Source: Ustulina deusta (lineage: Eukaryota > Ascomycota > Sordariomycetes > Xylariales > Xylariaceae). From it: a stretch of DNA of 64,000 nucleotides. The position numbers were made by a program, and so were the translations under genes. The DNA is taken from NCBI GenBank assembly GCA_023159155.1, contig JAJNNX010000071.1, positions 62,001 to 126,000 on the forward strand, in the 5' to 3' direction. Below the pieces are notes generated by a model. That model searched no databases and had not been told where the DNA came from. It saw only the letters and a program-made list of their open reading frames with translations. Positions 11,481 through 22,846 of the stretch are shown one piece after another (the first letter of the stretch is position 1; each line of letters opens with the position of its first letter).

Positions 11481-12781
11481 ACTTGCTTATTTTTTCTGCA
11501 AAAAAGCTCGCTAGTTAAAAATAGTCTAAACCTTTTTATTGATTTTTTAAAAGCCATAACCCAGGTAACCTCCGAGGTTTCTAGGTTTATTTTTTTATGG
11601 GATATATAGGTATTAACTGGAGTAACGCTTGTTTATACTTTAATTTTTTTTATTACTATTTTTTATATAATGTTTATTAGTATATCTAATATATAATTAG
11701 TTATAAATACTAAAACTTAGGAAATAATATATACTATTTATTTTTTGGGGAGTTCGACTGCTTAGGCCTACAAAATTTATTTAATAATTTTAATGCTTTG
11801 TTTTTCGAATAGCTTGTTTTATATTACTAGATCGATCGCTTTAATTACTTAGCCCGTTTTTATAAGCTATATATTTTAAATAGCTTTTGTTAGCAGCTCT
11901 AGGTTTTTTAGAAGCGCTGTTCTTACTACAAAAGCTGTTTTTTGTTAGAACTGCAGTGCTTTTTTGCCTAATTAGACAAGTACGCAGATGTTCTTGCATA
12001 GTTTTTAGGTGTTCGCTATAGTACTAGCGCTACGGTTAGAGTACTTGCTAAAAGCTGCTAATAGGGTTGCTCTAAAGAACAATTTAGCGGGAAGTTTACT
12101 TTTTTTTACTACTTCCGCATACGAAAGCGTTACTAACTATGCCTTTGTTAACGTTAATATTGGTTGTTCCGATATTTCTATTCGTACTAAAGTACTAGCT
12201 GGTTGCAGGGGTGCTATGTTTTGGCCCCCAGACTGTACGTACACAGATGTATTAAAGTACTATCCTAAGATCTTAACATAGTTACAAGCTAGCTGTTTAT
12301 AGCTAGCCTAAGTATTGCTTTAAAATAAGCGTACAAAGTCATCTAGCATAGTTGCTAGCTGTATGGTAACTTCCCGGCAGATCTTGTTTTTGCGGTTGAT
12401 CTTTGCGTACTGCTTGTTTAGCATGTTATAAAGCAAAAGTTCTTGATTTTTTTTTTCCGGCTATTTTTAGCTTTGGTGGCAGGTTAATCGTCTGATTCTT
12501 GGCCTGTTTTGCTAGTTTAAAGTTAGCTCGCGTCGGCGTATCAATAATAAATACTTCTATATATATGTTTATAGTGTTATTAAATATTACAGTAGCTCGT
12601 AACAGGGTAGTAGAGTTCTATATTAGCGAAGTTTTTTAGCTACGCTGGAAAATATCGCTAATCAGACCTTTAGTGTTTTGTAGGAACAGCGCTAATTTTA
12701 GCGCTATTAAGGATTTTAGTGGTGTGCGCTGCACTAGACTAACAATTCCAAGCGCACGGATAATAAATAGGAAGGAAGGTT

Positions 12782-13320
12782 GGTGAGTGAGTGGTGGTGA
12801 GTTGAGTGGGTGAGTAGTAGTGGGTTTAGTGGGTGGGTGGTAGTGAGGTTAGTGGACTTAGTGGGTGGGTGGTAGTGAGGTTAGTGGACTTAGTGGGTGG
12901 GTGGTAGTGAGGTTAGTGGGTTGAGTGGGTGGGTGGTAGTGAGGTTAGTGGGTTGAGTGGGTGGGTGGTAGTGAGGTTAGTAGGTGGGTGGTTGTGAGTT
13001 AGTAGGTGGGTAATTTTGTATGGGAAAATGTGTCAAGATAAGTGGATACGTATACAAGTGAGCAGAATGTCTTGTGTATTCAGGATGATCAGAAGGAAGA
13101 ATCAAGGACCAAGGGTCCGGGGGAATCTAGTAATACATATAGTCAGAGGATAGAGTGTACTTAATCTCCACATTCCAACAAAATGGGATAGAATTTTCTC
13201 TAAGTCATAATTTGGGAAAAGCTACCCGGTAGGGTTGAGCCAAGCTACGCTAGAAAAGACAATCCATATGGAATATCCTAATAAGTTTATATCTAGTTAG
13301 CTTTTAACTAGTATTGTTAT
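12782..13320. repeat. GC/GT-rich array, right part beyond the LINE
   Basis: GT-rich runs of GTGGGTGGGTGGTAGTGAGG continue to about 13,015. A segment then follows that is nearly identical to 4,420-4,565 (TTTTGTATGGGAAAATG, then TCTCTAAGTCATAATTTGGG and ACTAGTATTGTT). The match is interrupted only by the solo LTR at 13,031-13,180. The array ends at about 13,320, where element D starts. Confidence 0.8.
13031..13180 (-). repeat. 150-bp solo LTR, Copia-like, with 5-bp TSD AAATG
   Basis: On the minus strand it runs TGTTGGAATGTGG...CTTATCTTGACA, with TG/CA ends. AAATG lies immediately on both sides (13026-13030 and 13181-13185). The homologous segment near 4,433 lacks the insertion, which proves the empty site. 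It has balanced base composition and shows little RIP. The TGTTGGAA start is common among Copia LTRs; the superfamily is an inference. Confidence 0.85.
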
Positions 13321-15359
13321 TAAAACAAGCATTAACTATAAAAAAAAAAAGGCTTATTAGAATAATAAGACCTGTTTTATTTATAGTAAAAAAAAACACT
13401 TATTAATTAATTGCTTTAACTAAAAGTTTAAAGTTTTAAGTGTTTAACTAGCAAAAGAAATCCCTAATAAGAATAGCTCTAGTAGTTTATTTAACTTAAA
13501 AAATAAATAGAACTAATAGAAATCTTTTTATTAGTTTTTTTTACCTATTTTAATTAAAATATATAGCTAAAACAAATTAATTACTTTTAAAATACCTACT
13601 TAATTATAAATTAATAGTATTAAAATAAAAACTTTAGCTTTATATAATACTAGAGCTTATACCTTTTTAATAATTAGTTATAAGTTTATATAATAAGTTA
13701 AATAATAGTTAAAAATAGAAATAGTTTGTTTAGCTAAACTTTAAAAGCTTTATAACTACTAAAGTAAAATAGTTCGCAAAGTCCGCAAATATTTAATATA
13801 TACTATAAAAATTAATAATTAATAATTTAAAAATTAAATATTTTAAGTTATTAACTTTAGTTATAATATTATTATTAGTATTAAATAGTTAGCAAAACAA
13901 AATATTCTAATAAAAACCTAAAAATAATAATTAATCTAACTAAATAATTTATTTTTATTAGCTTAATTTTTGCTAATAATTATAATTAAACTTTTTAGCT
14001 ATAAATAATAAAATATAGACCTAAAAATATAAAAAAATACTAATTAATACAATTAAACGTTAAAAAAATATTATTAAATATTAAAACAACTTTTTAAAAA
14101 CAAAACAATTATCCTAAAGATAACTAAGACTAAAAAAACGCAAAATAAATTTAGGACCCCCAAACCTAAAACAAAAAGGGTCTATATAATAATTATTAAA
14201 AAAAAAAAAAACCAAGCCGCTATTAAAAAAATTATACAAAACCTTTAGAATTATCCCTACTAAAATAAATAGAAATAACTAGCTAAAAAAACTCTAAAAA
14301 AGCTTATTATAATTAAATTTATAATAACTAAAAATAATTATACTAAGCTACTTAAAAAAAACTTAAAAGTAATTAATATTTTATAAAAAAAATAAACTTA
14401 AATCAACCAAGTAGTACTATAAAAGACTTTTAATAATAAACTAATCTTATTTCTAAAAAAAAAGACTTTAAGCATATAAAGTTAGTGCGAAACTTTTTAC
14501 TTTTTTAGCTATTATACCTAAAAAGATTCTTTTTAAAAAAAAAATCTAAAACTTTACTACTATTATAACTAAGATTTAATATAATATTAGAACTTAATAG
14601 CAAAAAATATGCCTCCGGGCCCTATTAATACTAAATATTTATATAGTTTATTCTATTTAAAAAAAGTTTATAAACAAGCTACTAGTTATAAACTTTATTA
14701 AACAAAATATAAACCTAAATACTACTTTTGTTTTATTTATATTTAAATTTAGGTTAATTAAATATAAGTTTATAATTAATTATTAATAAAAAAATATATA
14801 TTTAAAAAATTAAATTATACTAGCTCTAAACATTAGTAATATTATATTTAATTATTATAATATTACCTGTTTTATAAAACTAGATATTATTAAAACTTTT
14901 TATTAATTGCTATTAATTATAAAATTATACTATTTTATTTTCTTTTAAACTTGCAAAAAAATATTTTAATAAAAAGTTTTATTATTTAGTTTAAAAATAA
15001 AATCTGTTTAGTAGTAAGCTTTTATTAATATATAAATTTAAAAACTTTTAAACAAATTTATAAATGCTTATATAAATAATATTTTAATTTATTCTAAAAC
15101 TAAAAAATAATACTAGATCTATTATAAAAAAATAATCTACTGCTTATATTAAACTAGATATTAAAAAAATATTAGGAAGTTTTGTTTTAATATATTTATT
15201 ATTAATTATTTAGGAATAGTTATAAAAGCTAAAATAAAAATTAGAATTAACCTTATAAAGATTTAAGCAATTCTAAATTAGGACTTTAATAATTTTAAAA
15301 GTATTAAATTAATCTAGTTATTTTTTAAGCTTTATAATTATGTTTATATGTTTATTTAT
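13321..15359 (+). mobile_element. element D, left part: 5'-truncated chromovirus, gag end to RT
   Basis: It begins inside gag just before the zinc knuckle (about 13,355-13,400) and continues through protease to reverse transcriptase. The 5' LTR and gag start are missing. D resumes at 47,225 after the nested stack. It is among the most AT-rich copies, consistent with being the oldest layer. Confidence 0.8.
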
Positions 15360-15518
15360 TGTCACGATCAGTCGAGTAAAGCTTCCACAGCTAGTTTATT
15401 AATACTATGGACAAAGACTCTAAGCTAAAGAAGAAAGAAAGGAAAGAAGGAAGTCAGAGTTTACAGGGTGGGTAGATATAGACTCTGTGTGTGTGGCTGC
15501 AGAGTTATAGGTTGTGTG
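15360..15518 (-). repeat. solo LTR C, left part (minus strand), split by element B
   Basis: Starts TGTCACGATCAGTCGAG after TTTAT (15355-15359). It is broken at GGTTG (15510-15514) by element B and continues at 47,133-47,219. GTGTG at 15514-15518 is the left TSD of element A. Confidence 0.85.
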
Positions 15519-15542
15519 TGTAATAGTCAGTACAGTCTTAGT
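15519..15542 (+). repeat. element A 5' LTR, first 24 bp, split by the Copia element
   Basis: Reads TGTAATAGTCAGTACAGTCT, the family LTR start, then is interrupted at 15,543. The LTR continues at 22,631-22,846; the two parts sum to 240 bp, the family length. Confidence 0.8.
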
Positions 15543-15697
15543 TGAAAATGAGTGTATACAGTAGGTGTACAGTATTGTATTATGCATTAAAGAACAAGTC
15601 TAGGTATAGTTGGATAAGGTGGTACCTCTACAATATATAGTGGATACGTGTGGGGCGTAGTACCTAGCTATTTTCTTTACCTGCCTCCCGATTTCCA
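15543..15697 (-). repeat. Copia 3' LTR (155 bp)
   Basis: Nearly identical to 22,476-22,630; shared phrase GTACAGTATTGTATTATGCA. Differences are mainly transitions. It keeps more GC than the internal region. Confidence 0.9.
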
Positions 15698-17288
15698 TAC
15701 TTCCACTCGAACTATACGCATCTATATAAGGTTATTACTAACTTATTTTTCTGACTGTTTCTTATTATGCCTAAAGTTGTACGTAATTTTAAAAACATAC
15801 ATTTTTGATGCTTTAATAGAGTAGATCTCCTAGCCTTGTCCATTCTGACACTTTTAGTAAAAAGTTTAATAGGTATCTTCTCTTGCTGCTTTGACTTGCG
15901 TTTGTGTTATACCAGATGTATACTTTCCCTATATTTTTTTTCTTTTTAAAATATTCAATAAAAGTGCGTTATTTTCCGAAAAATATCTTGTTCTAGCAAT
16001 TAAATCTTATAACTTCTACTGGATCGCAGTTCTATATTAGGATATGTTTTCTTTTTAATTCTCTTGCTTTAATAATAGCGATTATAAAGATGTATTATTT
16101 CCTGGTTTTTTATTAGTTTTTTATTATAAGTCCGTTTAAAACACTAAATATCCTGATTTTAAAGTAGTATTTATTTATATTAACAGGTCTAGCAAAGTGA
16201 CTAAAGGAGTTTTTAGTTCGAGCGTTTGGCATATAATTCGTTTAGTTCACTTTATCTTGTTTGTTATAAAAGAAAATAAGTCGAAAGTATATATATAGGA
16301 TTATTCTGCGTTTTTATTTTAGTTCTAAATACTTTAGAATAAAGGTTAGTTCTAGTTATGTTTAAAATTGTTTTAAAAAGTCTTTGATTTTGGAGCCTAG
16401 TGTTTTTAGGTCTAATGGGGGTTTATTAAGATTTATTAGTAATTTTATTATAGTTAAGGGTAAAAGGAAAGAGTTTGTAAGTAGTGTTAATGTTTTGAGT
16501 GTTTTTTTTTATTATGGTTTTTTATTTTTTTTAGGGTAGGGCCCTAGCATTAGCGAAAGGGTCTTCTATAGGGTAGAAGTTGATAATATTAGTTAATTAG
16601 TTTATAAATGGTATTAATTGAATCGTAGTAGGATAGAGGATCTAGTAGAATGTAAATATCTGGTATATTTCTTATAGGGTGCAAGTAGTTATGGTTTGGA
16701 GAGGGTATTAGTGATTCTGGAGTTCTTTGAAATGGGACGCCTTAAAAGGTGAGAGCCCCGTTGGATTAGCTATGTAAGACCTATAAAAGTGTTTTAGGGT
16801 AGCAAGGGTTTTAGTAAATGATTTATAAGGCTTGTAAGGCGTAAACTTAGCTATTTTTTCTATTTGCTTTATAGCCGGAGGCCTAAAGCGTTTCAAAACA
16901 TAATAAATTTATCCTGTAGTAGTGGTTTAGTAAAGCTATTAGTTATTTGTTTAAATATATAAATCTATTTAAAATTAATATTTTTTTGCTATATAGCTTT
17001 TTTATAGAAAGCTTGTTGTATAGAAACGTGTTTTATTTTACTATAGAATTGCAGGTTTTTTATTATAGCTATAGCCCTTTAATTATTTCTATATATGATA
17101 GTAGCGGTTATTTTTTTCTTTAAAGCGTTTAATTTAGATAGTAGTTATTGAAGCTATATAGCTTTTTTTATAACTTATATTTGTTCTATTAGTTCTAACT
17201 TGCAGAAAGATAAGGCAGTGCTTTATTATTTTTTAGAGCTCTAACTAATAGCACCGCTTCTTATATTAAAAATATATTTTATTATTAA

Positions 17289-17327
17289 ACGTCTGGTTTA
17301 AATATAGCTAGCCCAGTTAGTATTGGT
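17289..17327 (-). pseudogene. Copia RNase H motif remnant
   Basis: The frame reads TNTNWASYI, stop, TRR, corresponding to the TDADWAxDxxTRRS signature of Copia RNase H. Asp residues have become Asn, and a codon before TRR has become a stop. Confidence 0.8.
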
Positions 17328-17804
17328 CTATTTTACTAAATCTTGCAGTTTTTTTTAATAGTATAGTTTTAGGTTAATAGTGCTATATAAATAATATAGC
17401 ACTCGCCTGGCTACTTTTATATATGCTATTATAAAGTTTTTTATATATTTGCTTAAATAAAAAACAATATATGCTATATTTAGTCTAGTACTAAGCATGG
17501 CATATATTAGGCAGCCGATAGCCTTTACGTACTACTAAATATTATTTCTGGGGGCCTTATAGTTATCTATTAGTTCTAGAATTTTGTTTATATTAATAAG
17601 TATAATAATTATATATGCCTCCCACTAGCCTAGTTCTTTAATTATTTTCTTTAAGTAGGCTTTTTAACTAAAAAAAATAGTTTTATTCTTCTAGTTCTAG
17701 GTAATAGCTATACTAAAATAAAAGAAGCATAGCCCTAGATCTTATATTTTAAATCTTTTTAATAATGCCTTTTTGATTTTGTTAATTTTCTTTTTCGAAA
17801 GTTC

Positions 17805-18065
17805 TACTATTAATAAGTTATTAATATAGATAGCTATATATATATGCCTTTTAATAAATATACCAATATCTAATTCTAATAGTTCAAAGCTTAGCGTTTT
17901 TAAAAAATCAGCCAATATTTGATATTATACTCTAAAGGTTTATTTTAAGCTATAAAATGCTTTATTTAGCTTGCAGACTTTGTTAGTTCTATTATTAAAT
18001 TTAAGTAATTATTAAACATAAACGTTTTTTTTTATTTTTTTATATAAAAAAGCAGTTTTAATGTT
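17805..18065 (-). pseudogene. Copia reverse transcriptase boxes
   Basis: Three minus-strand boxes stand in family order: NIKTAFLY (18,065-18,042, family DVKTAFLxG), KVCKLNKAFYSLK (17,981-17,943, family LxKALYGLKQ) and YINNLLIV (17,828-17,805, family YVDDLLIxG). All three catalytic Asp positions read Asn and a Gly reads Ser. These are G-to-A changes on the coding strand, the RIP direction. The enzyme is dead. Confidence 0.85.
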
Positions 18066-19451
18066 TATTTATTTAATTTTAAAATCTAGGGCTATAATAA
18101 TTATAAAAATAGCCTTATAACTTATTAGTTTTATTACTAAAGCAAAAGTCTTGTTATAATCTTTGCTAAAGATTTACTTAAAGCTTTAAACAACTTATTA
18201 TGCTTTATACTTTATAACTTTTTTGTTAGGGCTTTTTTTAATTTTATAAACCTATTTTCTAGTTATAAGATTTCTACCAGCAAATAATTTGTAGAGTATC
18301 TAGGTCCTATTATTAATAAGTGACTAATATTCTGCCCCTATAGCCTTATACTATTTAAGCTATTTAATATCTTCTTTAGCTTATTTATAGCTTTTTGGTT
18401 TTATATCTATTATTAGCAGTATAAATAATAGTGCTACAATAGCTATTTTAAAAATAGGTAATAAAGTATATAAGCTATACCGTAAACAATTAAGAACTTA
18501 TATTTAAGAACACAGATTATAGTAAAATTGCGGTGCTTCCTGTACTGGGCTCCCTAGTTTAAGGTATAGTAGTACTAGCAATATATATGTTAGAGGTTGT
18601 TAATCTCTAAAAGGTACTAGAAGTAATAAAGGTATTTCTGTATAGGCTGCTAGCATATATAATTTTAGAGGTTCTACAAGTGATAAATCAAAAGCTACTC
18701 TCTTTTTTTAAGTAGTTGTTTTTATATTTTCTGCTTTTCTGGCGGCCTACTTTTGTTCTTGTTTACTAAGGAGTAATAGTAATCTATAGCGCTTTTTTAT
18801 TAACTCTTCGGTATTTTTTGTTAATATATAAAAATATTTTTTTATAAAAGTAACATTGTTAACAGTTGTAATAGTAAAGTTATTAAGTTTATAAATAATA
18901 TAGTTATATATTCTATTACCTTTATACTTTAGCATTTTATAAAGGACAGTTTTTGCTTTTAGTATGTTTAGTTTATTATTTAGTATATAGTTTCTTGGTG
19001 TACTAAAAATAACTATATAATAACAGTCTAGCTATTTGCTATACTAATTTTTGTATAGTATTAATGCTATTTTTTTAAAGCGTTATCTGTTCCTAATATA
19101 GGTAGCTGTCTAAATGTAAATGGGCCAGAAGTTTGGTGGAAGTTTACTTTTTTTTGCTATAATTAGTATTACTTGTACTATATTTTTCAGCGTTCGGATG
19201 GACCTTTTTGCTTTTTTATTTTACTAGTACTGCTTTATAGCAGAGTATTTAATGGTTATATTTTTTTGGATGTAATAATAGACAAAATCTTTGTTTATAT
19301 GTGTTCCTAGTTTATTTAGGTTAATATATTAGCATTATTGTTTAGGTTTTTCTTACTTTTGCAGAAGTTCTTTAAATTCTAAAAACTATAAACCTGGACT
19401 TAGTAAAGGGATAGCCCAAACTCTGCCAGTAAAGTCACAAAAGACAGCTAT

Positions 19452-19694
19452 CTACCCTATAAACTTATTATAGCTTATAAAAATATCTTTTGGTATGCCG
19501 GCTTTATTAAGGTAAAGGGACTTTATAGGGTAGGTTCTTTTGGAAAGTTTTCCTTTGTAAGGTTTTGCTTGCATCCTTTTTTTAATACAAGCTTTATAAA
19601 AGCAATATTTAGTTTGGGAAGTAATATTTTTTGTTATTATTATTAGTTTTTGTATTTTTTTATTATTTGCGTATTTAAGTTGTTTATGCCACAC
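19452..19694 (-). pseudogene. Copia GAG-pre-integrase and start of integrase
   Basis: An 80-residue frame opens MWHKQLKYANNKKIQKL, matching the WHxRLGH start of the GAG-pre-integrase domain. It continues to LYLNKAGIPK, matching the D-x-x-GP start of the integrase core, and NKFIG. The His-Cys zinc-binding residues are partly lost and a stop ends the frame. It is a remnant without function. Confidence 0.75.
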
Positions 19695-22458
19695 TTTTAG
19701 GGTAGGGTTAACTGAGTAAGCTTAAAAAGTAATATTAAGAGCAGCTACCTAAGTAGTTTTGTTTGGCTAATTAATTATATATAGTCCGCTAGACTTCTTT
19801 GCTATTAAAAAAGTGTACTTTTTTATAGCTGCTTAGGCCTTATTCTAGTGAAACAGAAATTTTATTTCTTTTTTTGCAAGTTGGGATATTAAGACTAGAT
19901 TTACGCCTGTTTTAAAGTAATAAATAGTATTATTAATAATAACTATTTTAGTTTTTCTGTTTATAATAGTAAGGAATTTAGCAGTGCTTATCTATTCTGG
20001 AGTAACTATAGTATTACTAATTTTATAAACCGGCGGCCTATTGTAAGGTTGGAGTTTTATAAATAGCGATCTATTGCTAAAGTTGGTTTGGCTATAGCTA
20101 CTATCCAAAATAATATAGTTGGTAATTTGTTTTATAAGTTCTGCCGCTTTTAGCTTTAGCATATTTAAAAAACCTATTTCTATTAGAGTTTTTTTAAAGC
20201 TAGAGTTTAATAGGACTATAGCTATTAGGCTTTATAGTGTTATAGGTAGCGCCCCTGTTACTAATAGGCATTAATTTTTCTAACGCCTAAATCTACTAAA
20301 CATTTTGCTAAAAATGCCCGGTTTTTGTTCCGGTATTTTTTCTACTTTTTTTGTATTGTCCCGGGCAGCTAAGAATATTAGGTTTAGGGGTCCTAGTAGT
20401 AAAAATAGTAGGGCATTGTTAGCAGACAGAGCGGCCACGTTTATATTATCTAATATCTTTTGCTTTTTGTTTGGTATTTTTGTTTTTTACTAGTTAGGAG
20501 CCAGGTCTAGGTTTGCATAAAAATATTCTAAGGAGCTATAAGTTATAACTCTTTGGCTAGCAGTAGTACAGTAGGAATAGCTAGGTTTTTTTTTTTTTTT
20601 GATTTTTTGTTATTTCTACTATTGTTATTGCTATTATTGTTATTATTATTGTAATTCCCTCTTTGTTGATTTGTAAGTAGTATAGCTTTGGTAGTGTTTT
20701 AGCCGGCGATTTTTTTTATATGTTCTTTTTGCTATGCCTTTATTAAAGCAAGTTAAAAGGTTGTTTTTTTTGTAAGTTTTCCTTTTATAGGTTTTCTAAT
20801 AGTAATAAAATAATTTATTTAAAAAAAAGTAAAAACAAAGTTAGCGTAGTCCTTCTTTAGACCTGAAAAGAACTTTATTATTAGAAAGGGTTTTTTAATA
20901 GTGAGGTTTTTTAGATCTAGATCTTTAAGATCGGAGCAAATATTATAGAGTTTTATAGCAAAAGTTAAAACCGAGCCTTTGGTAGCTAGTGAGGTGTTCT
21001 TTTACTTATATAGTAAGTTTTAAAAAGCTAAACTTCTAACTAGCCTAACTTTTTTATTAATTAGCTTTTATATATTAGCTACTATAACTTTTTTATTTTT
21101 GCTATTAAACTTTACTTATTGTTCTATTAGTAGTTTTTGGACGTTTTTTTTATAGTAGCTATAAATATAGCTTTTAACTTTTTATTAAGCAATTTCCTAG
21201 GCTTTTTATACTTTATATAGGTTAGAACTTATCAATATATTAAAGATTTTAATTGGTTTATTTTTTTTTAATTCTTTAGGCAGAAGACCAGTATATCTTA
21301 TAATATATATATAGTTTTCTATTTATTTTTTAAACTTGAAGTATTTAGCTAGAAAATCAAGCATAGTAATGCTTTAAAAGGTAGTTGCTTTAGAATTGTT
21401 ACTTATTTTAATAGCTGTTATATTTTTTAAGTATTAGCTAATAAAATAAGTTGTCTAGGATAGATTTTAATAAGGTATTATTTAATAAGGTTAAACTTGG
21501 CGTAAAATTGTTAAAGTTAGAGTTAGATAGTATTTCGATTATTTCGGGTATAAGTTGCCTTAAAATAAAAGTACTAAATATACTAGGTTCAGATTTTAAT
21601 ATAAGTAATCAAGTAATAACTTTAAGTTTAAATAGGTTTATTTTGTTAATATTTTTTAGTATAGATATAAAAGAAACTTTACATAGTAAAAGTAATAGTA
21701 GGAGATTTAGAAGTATAGTTAGTAAAAAAGGGGTTTTTAGCTAATAGTTGTAATCCAAAAAATCTTTGTAAAAAAAGCGTATTTTCTGTTCGTTCTTAAG
21801 TTCTTATATAAAATATAAGAAGTTTTTTTTGTTAAAAAATTAGTAGTAAATTAATAAAATAAGTAGTCAAGTTCTAAAGTTATATCTTATAGTAATTTTT
21901 TGAGTATTTATAAATAAGCTTGGTCTAAAACTCAAATAAGTTTTTAACTTAGTTCCGAGTATCCGAAGCATTATTTATTGTTTTTTTAGCCTAATCTTAG
22001 CTAAATTTCTAGTTATTAAGGGAACGTCAGCTTGTCCGGTATTCTAAGTAATCTATACTCTCGTATAACAAACACTAAAATAGATCGATTTTTGTTTTTT
22101 ATCAATAGTTAATAATAAACTACAAATATTATCAATAATAATAATAATAGTTATTAGGAATATAGGTATAATAAAGGTTATTTATTAAATTTAGTAAGTA
22201 CAGTATGTTTTATTAGTTATACAGTTAATACATTAGGGCATCTGCAGCAAGGTAGGTGGCTACCACCAAGGTACAGTGTTCCCACCAAGGTGTCACCTTT
22301 AGTGTTACTATTAGTTTCTAGCTCAAATAAAAATAGCAGCAGCTATATTTAAATACTATAAAATAATTTAAATAATAATAAGTAAAATAACAATTATTGT
22401 TAGTTAATTATAAAGAATAATTATAAAGTAATTTATAAGTATTATAAGTTATAAACTT

Positions 22459-22473
22459 CCGGGCTCATAACCA
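22459..22473 (-). other. Copia primer-binding site, anticodon half of initiator tRNA-Met
   Basis: On the minus strand, two bases after the 5' LTR, stands TGGTTATGAGCCCGG. This is complementary to an initiator-tRNA anticodon arm (CCGGGCUCAUAACC, CAU anticodon), not to a tRNA 3' end. Half-tRNA-iMet priming is established for Drosophila copia-type elements. The pairing was recognised by eye. Confidence 0.7.
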
Positions 22474-22475
22474 GT

Positions 22476-22630
22476 TAAAAATAAGTATATACAATAGGTG
22501 TACAGTATTGTATTATGCATTAAAGAACAAGTCTAGGTACAGTTGGATGAGGTGGTACCTCTACAATATATAGTGGATGCGTGTGGGGCGTAGTACCCAG
22601 CCATCTTCTTTACCTGCCTCCCGATTTCCA
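22476..22630 (-). repeat. Copia 5' LTR (155 bp)
   Basis: Partner of 15,543-15,697; plus-strand end GCCTCCCGATTTCCA. It lies two bases from the primer-binding site, which shows that transcription ran on the minus strand. Confidence 0.9.
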
Positions 22631-22846
22631 TAGTCTTGGCAAGACCCGCAAGAACTCCAGACCTACATGGCAATAAAATAAAAAGTCTGCGCACGGACTA
22701 ACCTAACTCTGCAGCTACATACATAGAATCTATATCTACCTACTCTATAAACTCTAATTTTTTTTTTTTTTTTTTTTTTAGCTTAAAGTCTTTATTTATA
22801 GTATTAATAAACTAGCTATAAAAGTTTTATTTAATTAATCATAATA
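22631..22846 (+). repeat. element A 5' LTR, remaining 216 bp
   Basis: Continues the LTR begun at 15,519: TAGTCTTGGCAAGACC to AATCATAATA, with a T-only pyrimidine tract near 22,759-22,779. It is followed by the gag leader of A. Confidence 0.85.

Larger units (their letters stand above)
6356..12781 (-). mobile_element. Tad1-like LINE (non-LTR retrotransposon), RIP-degraded
   Basis: Minus-strand order: gag-like ORF1 with CCHC-type residues (about 11,480-11,310), endonuclease motif (10,331-10,302), reverse transcriptase (9,044-8,721), RNase H (7,739-7,629), a Lys/Arg-rich C-terminus (6,912-6,661) and a simple-repeat tail. This is the domain order of the Tad clade of fungal LINEs. All frames are broken by stops. 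A 13-bp direct repeat GGTGAGTGAGTGG flanks both ends (6343-6355 and 12782-12794), giving a 6,426-bp element inserted in the GT-rich array. Because the target is itself repetitive, the TSD is supportive but not decisive. Long plus-strand open frames here are antisense shadows. Confidence 0.85.
15543..22630 (-). mobile_element. Ty1/Copia retrotransposon, 7,088 bp, RIP-degraded, near full length
   Basis: It is bounded by two 155-bp direct repeats, 15,543-15,697 and 22,476-22,630, each (minus strand) TGGAAATCGG...TTTTCA-type with TG/CA ends allowing for RIP. TAGT occurs on both sides (15539-15542 and 22631-22634) as a short TSD. Minus-strand order is gag (about 22,200-20,700), GAG-pre-integrase/integrase (19,694 downward), RT (about 18,065-17,800) and RNase H (17,327-17,289), which is the Copia order. 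Every domain frame is broken. It sits in the 5' LTR of Gypsy element A, so it is younger than A. Confidence 0.9.

Noticed and set aside
12009..12281. 90-residue plus-strand frame
   Set aside because: Antisense to LINE ORF1; no family resemblance.
21451..21744. 97-residue plus-strand frame rich in Lys, Ile and Asn
   Set aside because: It lies antisense to the Copia gag region and is explained by AT-rich composition.
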